Shown here piece after piece: positions 1-7,756 of a DNA stretch of 63,294 bases. The translations under genes and the position numbers were made by a program. Origin of the DNA: Bdellovibrionia bacterium (GTDB lineage Bacteria; Bdellovibrionota; Bdellovibrionia; Bdellovibrionales; JAUICD01); the NCBI GenBank assembly GCA_030427965.1, contig JAUICD010000015.1, positions 1 to 63,294 of the forward strand. Direction: 5' to 3'. Every line of letters starts with the position of its first letter. Within the stretch, counting starts at the first letter, position 1. The notes beneath the pieces were generated by a model, which worked only from the letters and a program-made list of their open reading frames with translations, did no database searches and was not told the DNA's origin.

Positions 1-232
1 AACTGGAAGGCAGTAGCATCTTAGATTTAATATGAATCAACGTTGCCGCCATTGCGACAAACTCGCCTGCATTTTCAAGATCCAACTTTGACATGAGTTT
101 GATTTGTTCAAGGTAATGCTCTGTTATTTTGTGAATCTCAATATCATAAATATCCATCTCTTCTCGACGGATAAGATAAAGCAGTAGGCTTAATGGTCCT
201 TCAAATCTCTCTAGCTGAACCTGTACACTCAA
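1..232 (-). CDS. scpA: ScpA, segregation and condensation protein A (N-terminal part)
   Basis: Read leftwards, this is the first 77 or so codons of ScpA, the kleisin that bridges the SMC heads in the chromosome-condensing SMC-ScpAB complex. The rest lies outside the window. FEGPLSLLLYLI sits about residues 10-21, and AGEFVAMAATLIHIKSKM near the cut end; both are hallmarks of the family. The likely start is TTG at 232, which overlaps the trpS stop (ATTGA), with GGAG a few bases upstream. This overlap implies translational coupling to trpS. The exact start is inferred. Confidence 0.9.
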   Translation of the reverse strand, partial: MSVQVQLERFEGPLSLLLYLIRREEMDIYDIEIHKITEHYLEQIKLMSKLDLENAGEFVAMAATLIHIKSKMLLPSS

Positions 233-1236
233 TTGATCACTCCGGAGTAAAATTTCATAGCCCCACGCACCTCTTTAAGAGTCTCACGCGCTTCCTCACG
301 TGCGCGCTGACACCCCTCGGCAATTATTGAATCAAGAGCGCCTGAATTATTCAACAATTCTTTTTTCTTTTCACGAGGTTCCGCCATTAAGTCATTGAGA
401 TTGGAAAACAATTTGGCTTTGCATTCCCCACAGCCGATCCCAGCCGATCGACATCCCTCACTTGCCCACTTTAAGTCTTCATTTGTCGAAACAAGCTTAT
501 GAAATTTGTACACAGGACACACATCAGGATTGCCTGGGTCTTCACGCCTCACTCTCTGAGGGTCTGTCACCATTTTGTTGCATATCTTTTTTAGTTTTTT
601 CTCTTCAGCAATCAATGGAACCACATTTCCATAAGAGGTCGACATCTTTCTACCATCAGTCCCATAAACCATGGGAGTTTCTGTCAAAAGTGGTTTTGGC
701 TCAGGTAGAACCTCTTTTTTATAAATTCCATTGAATCTACGGATAATCTCTCTAGAAAGCTCCAAGTGTGCCACTTGATCTTGGCCAACAGGAACCAAAT
801 CCCCTTTGTATATGGCAATATCCACTGCCTGAAGAACAGGATAGGCAAATCTTCCCAAGTTGTATGCATCCTCTTTTTTCAAATCTTCAATAGCATCTTT
901 CCAAGTGGGAACACGGTCCAGCCATCCCATCGGAGTTAGGTTTGCAAAAACCATAAAAAGCTCCAGATGCTCTGGAACTTGGCTTTGAATAAAGAGAGTG
1001 CACTTATCTGGGTCTATTCCAAACGCGATCCATTCTGCTAAAATTTCTCGGGCATTCTTTTCCATGTCTTCAGATCGCTTGTATGCATTGGTCATCGCAT
1101 GCCAATCCATCGCTCCAAAGAAGCACTCATAATCATTTTGTAATTCAATCCAATTTTTCAAAGCCCCGAAATAACGTCCAATATGAAGAGCCCCAGTGGT
1201 TCTCATACCACTCATCACACGTTTCTTCGTACTCAT
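229..1236 (-). CDS. trpS: Tryptophanyl-tRNA synthetase
   Basis: Cytoplasmic class I synthetase that charges tRNA-Trp. The HIGH-type signature is seen as GALHIGRYFG close to the N-terminus and the KMSKS-type signature as GRKMSTSYGN around residue 200. A 335-residue product is normal for bacterial TrpS. An upstream in-frame ATG at 1281 exists, but I place the start at 1236 because the family begins just before KKRVMSGM and because this ATG overlaps the stop of the upstream M50 protease gene (ATGA). The gene sits between the protease and scpA in an apparent three-gene operon. Confidence 0.95.
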   Translation of the reverse strand: MSTKKRVMSGMRTTGALHIGRYFGALKNWIELQNDYECFFGAMDWHAMTNAYKRSEDMEKNAREILAEWIAFGIDPDKCTLFIQSQVPEHLELFMVFANLTPMGWLDRVPTWKDAIEDLKKEDAYNLGRFAYPVLQAVDIAIYKGDLVPVGQDQVAHLELSREIIRRFNGIYKKEVLPEPKPLLTETPMVYGTDGRKMSTSYGNVVPLIAEEKKLKKICNKMVTDPQRVRREDPGNPDVCPVYKFHKLVSTNEDLKWASEGCRSAGIGCGECKAKLFSNLNDLMAEPREKKKELLNNSGALDSIIAEGCQRAREEARETLKEVRGAMKFYSGVIN

Positions 1237-1910
1237 AGAACCATCGCTGAAGCTATATTGATAAGAAAACGCGACATCCAAGTCACTGGATAAGCAAGAA
1301 TTGCTAAGCCTCCGGTAAAGGCCAAAATAATCAGAATGTATGAAAAGATCATTTGATTATTTTCAAGAAACTCATTTGCTTTTTCAGGTAAAAATCTCGC
1401 TAGAATTTTCCCACCATCAAGAGGATGCATTGGTATGAGATTGAAAACAGCAAGAAACAAGTTAAGGGTCACAAACATCGAAAACATTTTGTTAAGAGGA
1501 GTGGCATAGGACAATCCTTGGCCATACTTGTAAAAAAAGATAAGTCCAAAAACGCCAACAATTGCGAGCAAAACATTTGAAAGCGGTCCTGCAGCGGCAA
1601 TCCAAAACATATCCGATCGATAGTTTTTTAGATTTCGCCCGTTAACAGGAACTGGTTTTGCCCAACCAAAAAGCGGCCACCCAAACAAAAAACCAAGGGT
1701 CGGAAAGATAAAAGTACCAATTGGATCTGCATGCACAAACGGGTTTAAAGAAAGTCGTCCAAGCATTTCTGCCGTATTGTCCCCTTTTTTTGAGGCAACC
1801 CACCCATGCGCGAATTCATGAAAACTCAACGAAAACAAGAATGGGACCATAAAGAGAGCTAGCTCAGCAATTTTCTGTTGTGAAATATCCATTTGACCAA
1901 AAATAGCCAA
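1233..1910 (-). CDS. Site-2 protease family (M50) membrane metallopeptidase
   Basis: A polytopic inner-membrane zinc protease of the Rv2869c/YdiL-like short M50 branch. The zinc motif HEFAH lies at residues 31-35 in the first hydrophobic segment. The third ligand motif is NLIPMHPLDGG around residue 160, and GPLSN lies between them. Its 225 residues and the lack of a PDZ domain fit the compact subgroup often found next to scpAB and trpS in other bacteria. The start is taken as TTG at 1910, preceded by GAGGGAG; an internal ATG at 1892 has no good ribosome site. The substrate is unknown. Confidence 0.85.
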   Translation of the reverse strand: MAIFGQMDISQQKIAELALFMVPFLFSLSFHEFAHGWVASKKGDNTAEMLGRLSLNPFVHADPIGTFIFPTLGFLFGWPLFGWAKPVPVNGRNLKNYRSDMFWIAAAGPLSNVLLAIVGVFGLIFFYKYGQGLSYATPLNKMFSMFVTLNLFLAVFNLIPMHPLDGGKILARFLPEKANEFLENNQMIFSYILIILAFTGGLAILAYPVTWMSRFLINIASAMVL

Positions 1911-2214
1911 ACTCCCTCAAGGTGTCATCCAAACTTGGGGCTTTTTGTTTCTTTGGCGTCGCATTAAATAGTCGATAATATACCAAATTTCGAGTATTTA
2001 GAGGAAACTCCACCCCCAAACCAGCTCCTTATATTCACATTCGTTCAACGTTTCTCTGAGATGCTGCGGCTCATTTGCTTAAGACCAACACTGCTGTAGG
2101 CCAGTTTCAACCCACTTAGGGGCTTTTGGAGATTCTCTCCAACGGTCTCTGGACATCAAAAAAAATGAGTCCTATTATATAGTTACGTAATTTCAAACAA
2201 GGGGGACTCTTGAG
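1911..2214. other. Intergenic region between divergent genes
   Basis: About 300 bases between the leftward M50-trpS-scpA operon and the rightward gene at 2215. It should hold both promoters. I see no coding frame and no convincing hairpin. A strong SD (AAGGGGG) lies just before the ATG at 2215. Confidence 0.5.
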
Positions 2215-3321
2215 ATGTGGCAAGTGATTTGGATCTCCCTTTTGTTTTCACTCCCCGCCTTTTCCGACACAACCTGGAAAATACGCACTAAGATGGATCG
2301 GTTCACAGTAACAGAGGACTCCGGTGGGATACGTATTGGCCAAAAACCCCTCAGCAATTCTGAGTTCAATTGGTTAAGAGAGTTTGTTGAAAGCGAAAGC
2401 CCTGATGGAAACTGTCCAAGCTTAACCATTACGCCTGACGTTTCCATTGTTCGAACCAGAGGAAACTCAAAAAAGAATGTTAAGATTTATATTGGAGAAA
2501 GCGTTTTAAACGTGGACAACAAATGCTCACAACTCAAAGGTGATGGTGTCTATCGCTTTCCAATGACTCGCGTTTGGTACATTGGAAAAACAGAACTGGC
2601 GATTTTCCCTAGCTCTCTTGGTGAATTCCAAATAGGTGGAAAAACCATCAGATACCGCCGCAAATCTCCAACAAACTACATTCTTGTCTCTGGTCCTTTT
2701 TATCCACACTGGGAGAAGGTCAAAGAGTTCGAAAGAGACATCACAAAATACAATGTCGAGGGAAGAAGACGCTTGGGCATTGTAGAGGGAAAATATAACT
2801 TTCAATACAAAACAAATGGAAAAACATACACCTTCTATGAAATCGCACCTCGCGTGTGGGGCGTGAAGTACCCCGGTACAAAATGGGTCATTCTCTCCAA
2901 AGATTTCAAGTGGGGGGCTTACTCCCTCAATGATTTTAAAAATCCATTTTCAGACTCCCTAAGAACATTTCGAAATAAATCCGCAAGTGAAAAAGATCGA
3001 CTCAATTCCATTGAAACACTTAAGAAAACGTGGAATCAAAGTTTGCAGAAAGCATTTATAGCTGTGTTACTGGATGAGTCCGAACCTCCATTTTTACGCA
3101 GACAAGTTGCAGAATCCCTTCTTCAAAAACCTGTACTTAAAAATAAGCAGGCGCTTGTGAAAACACTTATTACAACAAAGTCTGATACATTACAGGAATA
3201 CATTTCTCGCCGAATGCGACTTTTTCACCCAAGTGGAGAGATTCTCACCCGTAAAGACTCTTCAAGTGTACGCGCAAGAAAACTGCGTGGCTGGCGAGAT
3301 TGGATTCGAACTCAGAGGTAA
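2215..3321 (+). CDS. Exported protein of unknown function
   Basis: I do not recognise the family. The first 18 residues (MWQVIWISLLFSLPAFSD) look like a signal peptide, so the protein is probably periplasmic or surface-bound. The middle is rich in beta-type sequence (for example KYNFQYKTNGKTYTF), and the C-terminal third is helical and basic, with several Arg/Lys pairs and the ending RGWRDWIRTQR. Two Cys (in GNCPS and NKCSQ) could form a disulphide. A strong SD supports the start. It ends four bases from the convergent B12-binding gene. Confidence 0.6.
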   Translation: MWQVIWISLLFSLPAFSDTTWKIRTKMDRFTVTEDSGGIRIGQKPLSNSEFNWLREFVESESPDGNCPSLTITPDVSIVRTRGNSKKNVKIYIGESVLNVDNKCSQLKGDGVYRFPMTRVWYIGKTELAIFPSSLGEFQIGGKTIRYRRKSPTNYILVSGPFYPHWEKVKEFERDITKYNVEGRRRLGIVEGKYNFQYKTNGKTYTFYEIAPRVWGVKYPGTKWVILSKDFKWGAYSLNDFKNPFSDSLRTFRNKSASEKDRLNSIETLKKTWNQSLQKAFIAVLLDESEPPFLRRQVAESLLQKPVLKNKQALVKTLITTKSDTLQEYISRRMRLFHPSGEILTRKDSSSVRARKLRGWRDWIRTQR

Positions 3322-3325
3322 ATTT

Positions 3326-3715
3326 TTAATTTGAGGAGCTTGCAACTTTTTGAACTGTTGTTGCGATTTCTTCTAAAGATGAGCCCGGCCCAAAAACAGC
3401 AGATATGCCAGAGGCTTTCAATTCATTTGCATCATCTTCTGGAATAATTCCTCCCACAAAAATAGGCTTTGTGACACCCTCTTTTTTAAACTCAGCTTGG
3501 ATGGCTTTAACCAAAGGCAGATGAGCCCCCGAATGGATCGAAAGGCCCACAACATCCACATCTTCTTGAATTGTTGCTTTGGTCACCATCTGTGGAGTTT
3601 GATGCAGACCCGTATAAATCACTTCAAAACCAGCATCTCTCAATGCACGTGCCACAACTTTTGCACCTCTATCATGGCCATCAAGCCCGGGTTTTGCCAT
3701 TAAGACACGAATCAT
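3326..3715 (-). CDS. B12-binding methylmalonyl-CoA mutase subunit (C-terminal domain protein)
   Basis: A 129-residue stand-alone cobalamin-binding domain. The cobalt-ligating motif is GLDGHDRG with His14 as lower ligand. It is followed by SIHSGAHL and GGIIPEDD, both typical of the methylmalonyl-CoA mutase B12 domain. Such small subunits pair with a separate catalytic subunit to interconvert methylmalonyl-CoA and succinyl-CoA; that partner is not in this window. GGAGG lies seven bases before the ATG. The position next to acyl-CoA dehydrogenase genes fits a role in branched-chain or odd-chain acyl-CoA breakdown. Confidence 0.9.
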   Translation of the reverse strand: MIRVLMAKPGLDGHDRGAKVVARALRDAGFEVIYTGLHQTPQMVTKATIQEDVDVVGLSIHSGAHLPLVKAIQAEFKKEGVTKPIFVGGIIPEDDANELKASGISAVFGPGSSLEEIATTVQKVASSSN

Positions 3716-3734
3716 TTTTCCTCCACACTCTTCA

Positions 3735-3765
3735 AAAGGTACGGCCTACCTTTGGCTCGCGTCAA
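3735..3765 (-). promoter_or_regulatory. Predicted promoter with internal palindrome for the B12-binding subunit gene
   Basis: On the minus strand, TTGACG (3765-3760) and TACCTT (3741-3736) are separated by 18 bases. The spacer holds a perfect inverted repeat AAAGGTA-N5-TACCTTT (3735-3753). A start site near 3729 would give a 14-base leader containing GGAGG. The same layout recurs before dinB. Confidence 0.45.
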
Positions 3766-4062
3766 TCTCCGATTCAGGGGCGCTAAGTCGCTTTTTCCAG
3801 GCCTTAAACCACTTTTAGTTTTACAAGCACTAAATTAAAGCCAGTACCATCAAAAGGCGACTGAGTGCCCGGGAAAATGACGCATCGAGGGGGGCTCGCT
3901 GTACCTTCTGGACATCTATTGATTAGAATCTTATCACTGCTAAGAACTATTGGTGATTTGATTTTCTAACAGAGAAGCTCAGATTTCGATGCTAAGCTGA
4001 TTTTCTTACTAAAAGCCAAATTCCAACAGTTCCTAAGTATTGTAATTTTAAGGAGATCAACA
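3766..4062. other. Intergenic region upstream of the acyl-CoA dehydrogenase gene
   Basis: Non-coding stretch between divergent genes. It must carry the rightward promoter of the dehydrogenase at 4063, which I cannot place with confidence. A clear ribosome site, AAGGAG at 4050-4055, precedes a GTG start. Confidence 0.4.
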
Positions 4063-5217
4063 GTGTCAAAACCAATGCCAGTTACTGTTCTTACCGAAGA
4101 TGAAAAAGCTTTCAAAGACGCCGTTCGCGAATTTGCTGAAGGTGAGATAAAGCCCAAACGCGAAAAAATGGACCATGAAGCTCAAATGGATCCCGCTCTT
4201 GTCAAAAACCTTTTTGAAATGGGACTTATGGGTATTGAAATACCCGAAGAGTTTGGTGGAGTTGGAAGTACTTTCACAACAGCCTGCCTTGCTGTTGAAG
4301 AACTTGGACGTATTGACGGCTCAGTGAGCGTGCTTGTTGATGTCCAAAACACTCTTGTTTCAAACGCCATGCTAAGGTGGACAACAGATGAACAAAAGAA
4401 AAAGTACCTCCCAAAACTCGCAAGTGAATGGGTTGGGGCATACGCACTCTCAGAAAGTTCAAGTGGTTCAGATGCATTTGCTCTAAAATTGAAAGCCGAA
4501 GACAAAGGAGATCACTTTTTACTCAATGGACACAAACTCTGGATCACAAATGCAGGTGAAGCCAACCTCTTTCTTGTTTTTGCCAACATCAACCCAGAAC
4601 TTGGATATAAGGGAATCACAGCTTTCATCGTAGAAAAAGAAACAGCCGGATTTAGTATTGGAAAAAAAGAAGACAAACTTGGAATCCGAGCAAGCTCCAC
4701 TTGTGAACTTATTTTTGAAAACTGTGAAATTCCAAAAGAAAATGTTCTTGGAGAAATTGGTAAAGGTTATAAAGTCGCCATTGAAACCCTAAATGAAGGA
4801 CGCATTGGGATCGGCGCGCAAATGGTAGGTATAGCCCAAGGGGCCTACGATTCAACGCTTGAGTACATCAAATCACGTGAACAATTTGGTAAATCTATTA
4901 GCCAATTTCAAGGTGTCCAGTTTCAGTTAGCCGAAATGAGAACCGAAGTCGAAGCTGCAAGGCTAATGGTTTACAATGCTGCAAGATTAAAAGATGCAGG
5001 ACTTCCTTTTCTGAAAGAAGCAGCAATGGCAAAACTCTATTCCTCACGCGCGTGTGAAAAAGTTTGTTCTATCGGTGTCGACTTATACGGTGGGAATGGT
5101 TTTACAAAGGAATATCCAATTGAAAAGTACTACCGTGATGCCAAAATTGGTCAAATCTATGAAGGCACAAGCAACATGCAACTCCAAACGATAGCAAAAA
5201 TGGAGCTAAGTGAATGA
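4063..5217 (+). CDS. Acyl-CoA dehydrogenase (short/medium-chain type)
   Basis: FAD enzyme that makes the alpha-beta double bond in an acyl-CoA and passes electrons to electron-transfer flavoprotein. It is 384 residues, the normal tetrameric ACAD length. YALSESSSGSDA and LWITNAGEA line the flavin and substrate sites, and the catalytic Glu is Glu367 in IYEGTS, the usual position for short- and medium-chain enzymes. The start is GTG at 4063, with AAGGAG seven bases before. A second dehydrogenase follows 56 bases downstream, probably in the same transcript. Confidence 0.92.
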   Translation: MSKPMPVTVLTEDEKAFKDAVREFAEGEIKPKREKMDHEAQMDPALVKNLFEMGLMGIEIPEEFGGVGSTFTTACLAVEELGRIDGSVSVLVDVQNTLVSNAMLRWTTDEQKKKYLPKLASEWVGAYALSESSSGSDAFALKLKAEDKGDHFLLNGHKLWITNAGEANLFLVFANINPELGYKGITAFIVEKETAGFSIGKKEDKLGIRASSTCELIFENCEIPKENVLGEIGKGYKVAIETLNEGRIGIGAQMVGIAQGAYDSTLEYIKSREQFGKSISQFQGVQFQLAEMRTEVEAARLMVYNAARLKDAGLPFLKEAAMAKLYSSRACEKVCSIGVDLYGGNGFTKEYPIEKYYRDAKIGQIYEGTSNMQLQTIAKMELSE

Positions 5218-5273
5218 TAGTCCGAATTAAGGATCTAGAAAGGGCAGTTAACACCTAAGCTTGGGAGACAAAA

Positions 5274-6473
5274 ATGACAGATGTAGAACTCAATAAATTT
5301 GATCTCTTCAACCCAACTGAAGAACACAAAATGCTTCGCACAATGGTGCGTGAGTTTGTCGAAAATGAAGTCGAACCCCAAGCACTGGAACATGACTCCC
5401 AAGAGAAATTCAATCTCCCACTATTTCGTAAACTTGGAGAATTGGGACTTCTGGGGATTACAGCTGATGAAAAGTTTGGTGGCTCCGGAATGGATGCTAT
5501 TGCAGCAGTCATTGCCCACGAAGAAATCTCAGCTTCTGATCCAGGATTTGGCTTGGCCTACTTGGCTCACGCCATGCTCTGTGTGAACAATCTCAACTTC
5601 AATGGAAATGATGAGCAAAAAGCCAAATACTTACCTAAGCTGAGCAGTGGTGAATGGGTTGGGTGTATGGCTATGAGTGAGCCCCATGTTGGCACAGATG
5701 TTCTTGGAATGAAATCCACAGCAACAAAAGATGGAAATGATTATATCATCAATGGTCGAAAGATGTGGATCACAAATGGAACTATTGACGAGAACAACAC
5801 GCCAGCAGACCTTGTTTTACTTTACGCAATTTCAGGAGAAAAAAACGGACAGCCGCAGATTTCCACTTTTCTAATTGAAAAATCTCATTCTGGATATTCT
5901 GTTGGCCAAAAAATCAAAGACAAAACTGGAATGCGTGGATCCAATACTGCAGAACTCGTTTTTGAAGACTGCCGTGTTCCTAAAGAAAATCTCATTGGTC
6001 ATGAGGGTGACTCTTTACTACATATGATGCGAAACCTAGAAGTTGAACGGCTCACACTTGCTGCACAGAGTTTGGGAATAGCAAGACGAAGTATCGGGGC
6101 TATGAATAAATATGCCACAGAACGTGAAGCCTTTGGAAAACCTTTAAGATCTTTTGGTCAGATCCAACGTCATATTGCAGAAAGCTATGCTGAGTTCCAA
6201 GCCGCCCGTGCATACGTCTACAATGTCGCTCGCCTTATGGATTTAAACAAAGAGGGGCAACGACTTGATTCCGATGGCGTGAAATTGGTGGCAACCACAA
6301 TGGGGAAAAATGTTGCCGATCGTGCCATGCAGGTCCTAGGCGGCTACGGCTACGTAGGTGAATACGTTGTCGAAAGACTTTGGCGAGATGCAAAGCTTTT
6401 GGAAATTGGGGGCGGCACAATTGAAGCACATCAGAAGAATATCACACGTGATTTAAAAGATGTGACTTTCTAA
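5274..6473 (+). CDS. Acyl-CoA dehydrogenase (isovaleryl/long-chain type active site)
   Basis: A 399-residue ACAD. MSEPHVGTD and MWITNGTID mark the FAD and substrate region. The usual C-terminal catalytic Glu is replaced by Gly (LEIGGGTIE), while NLEVERLTLAA about residue 260 carries a Glu at the position used by isovaleryl-CoA and long-chain dehydrogenases. That points to a branched-chain or long-chain substrate. It follows the first dehydrogenase closely, so the two probably act in one beta-oxidation or branched-chain route. The start is ATG with GGGAG upstream. Confidence 0.9.
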   Translation: MTDVELNKFDLFNPTEEHKMLRTMVREFVENEVEPQALEHDSQEKFNLPLFRKLGELGLLGITADEKFGGSGMDAIAAVIAHEEISASDPGFGLAYLAHAMLCVNNLNFNGNDEQKAKYLPKLSSGEWVGCMAMSEPHVGTDVLGMKSTATKDGNDYIINGRKMWITNGTIDENNTPADLVLLYAISGEKNGQPQISTFLIEKSHSGYSVGQKIKDKTGMRGSNTAELVFEDCRVPKENLIGHEGDSLLHMMRNLEVERLTLAAQSLGIARRSIGAMNKYATEREAFGKPLRSFGQIQRHIAESYAEFQAARAYVYNVARLMDLNKEGQRLDSDGVKLVATTMGKNVADRAMQVLGGYGYVGEYVVERLWRDAKLLEIGGGTIEAHQKNITRDLKDVTF

Positions 6474-6550
6474 AAAACAGAAGCTTTTCTCATCAAAGTT
6501 TACCTCAAACACACCGACCTAAAATCCAACTTCAATACCCCAGAGTATCT

Positions 6551-7618
6551 TTAAAAAGGGAATGAGAGCTGGGACTTATCAGAATTTGAGTTCGATTCAT
6601 CTGTTTTAAGTCGCACTCCTAGTCCCAAAAGACGCACAGGTTTCTTCCCTCTCTGGTAGGCAAGTTCCACAAAATTTCGAAAAGACTCAATTGTTGGTTT
6701 TTTTACTTCAGCACTTTCAAATGTTGTTGTTTGAAAGTCAAAAAACTTAAGTTTTACAAAAGTAGACTTAATATCACTCTCTTCAATTTTTGCACGCTTC
6801 ATTCGAAACTCAAAATCTTCAAAAATTCGAGGGATTTTTTCTTTGCAAGACTCAAGGTCTGGTAGATCTTCACCGTACGTACGTTCAACACTCAAAGACT
6901 TCCGAATACCTCGCATTTCTACAGGTCGATTGTCAATTCCTCGACAAACTCCATACAGTCTATGTCCCCATTTTCCGAATTTAGAAACAAGTTCCGCACG
7001 CGTAAATTTTTGTAAATCTTCACAGGTGAAAATCCCTTGATTGTTCATCTTGCGGGATGTGACTTTTCCAACTCCAGGTATTTTTTTAATTGGAAGAGAT
7101 TTTACAAAGCTTTCAACATGACTTGGAGTCACCGTGAATTGACCATTGGGTTTCTTCCAGTCACTTGCCACTTTTGCTAAAAATTTGTTTGGAGCAATTC
7201 CAGCCGAAGCTGTCAGTTGAGTTGTTTCAAAAATCTCTTTACGAATTTGCTTAGCAAGTAAAGTCGCACTCCCTTCAAAGAGTTCACTTTCTGTGACATC
7301 TAGATAAGCCTCATCCAAAGAGAGTGGCTCGATTTTGTTCGTGTATTTTTTAAAAACCTCTCGAATTTTACGACTTTCTTCTTTATATTTTGAAAACTGA
7401 GGTGAAACAAAAATGAGATCTCTGCATTTTCTGGCTGCAACATTTGCTGACATCGCACTATAAACTCCAAACTTACGTGCCTCATAGTTGGCAGCAGCAA
7501 CAACTCCACGTCCGCCAGGTCTTCCACCAACGGCAACGGGTTTTCCAATAAGTGTGGGGTTGTCACGAACTTCGATTGCGGCATAGAAACAATCCATGTC
7601 AACATGAATCACCTTCAT
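6551..7618 (-). CDS. dinB: DNA polymerase IV (Y-family, error-prone)
   Basis: Translesion polymerase of the DinB family, 355 residues. Catalytic acidic residues are in HVDMDCFYAAIE at the N-terminus and in SLDEAYLD near residue 105. SAGIAPNKFLAKVASDWKKP is the typical finger/palm segment. The last residues, QLSFPF, match a sliding-clamp binding motif. The ATG start follows the predicted minus 10 box at about the distance of a transcription start, so the message may be leaderless. No lexA-type box like the one before lexA was seen upstream, so SOS control is not evident. Confidence 0.95.
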   Translation of the reverse strand: MKVIHVDMDCFYAAIEVRDNPTLIGKPVAVGGRPGGRGVVAAANYEARKFGVYSAMSANVAARKCRDLIFVSPQFSKYKEESRKIREVFKKYTNKIEPLSLDEAYLDVTESELFEGSATLLAKQIRKEIFETTQLTASAGIAPNKFLAKVASDWKKPNGQFTVTPSHVESFVKSLPIKKIPGVGKVTSRKMNNQGIFTCEDLQKFTRAELVSKFGKWGHRLYGVCRGIDNRPVEMRGIRKSLSVERTYGEDLPDLESCKEKIPRIFEDFEFRMKRAKIEESDIKSTFVKLKFFDFQTTTFESAEVKKPTIESFRNFVELAYQRGKKPVRLLGLGVRLKTDESNSNSDKSQLSFPF

Positions 7619-7624
7619 CTCTCA

Positions 7625-7654
7625 AAGGTACGACCGACCTCCCGCTCACGTCAA
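7625..7654 (-). promoter_or_regulatory. Predicted dinB promoter, same layout as at 3735-3765
   Basis: On the minus strand, TTGACG (7654-7649) and TACCTT (7630-7625) are separated by 18 bases. The core AGGTACGACCGACCT (7626-7640) matches AGGTACGGCCTACCT at 3737-3751 in 13 of 15 bases. A start seven bases past the minus 10 box falls on the A of the dinB ATG. Confidence 0.45.
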
Positions 7655-7701
7655 TTCGCAATTGCACACGTGAACTTCCAAAAGGCACAATTGCCTCTCA
7701 C

Positions 7702-7731
7702 AAAAAAAACCGCCAGGAAGGCGGTTTTTTT
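7702..7731 (-). terminator. Rho-independent terminator after the fadE locus
   Basis: A hairpin with arms AAAAAACCGCC and GGCGGTTTTTT around an AGGAA loop. It lies 26 bases beyond the fadE stop and has T runs on both strands, so it could act in both directions. It separates the fadE transcript from dinB. Confidence 0.85.
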
Positions 7732-7756
7732 GTAAATGATAAGATTTGATAGAGTT

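Noticed and set aside
462..734. 90-codon frame on the plus strand inside trpS
   Set aside because: It is antisense to a well-supported essential gene and has no recognisable domain.
1237..1281. N-terminal extension of TrpS
   Set aside because: The extra 15 residues are not part of the family, and the ATG at 1236 overlaps the upstream stop.
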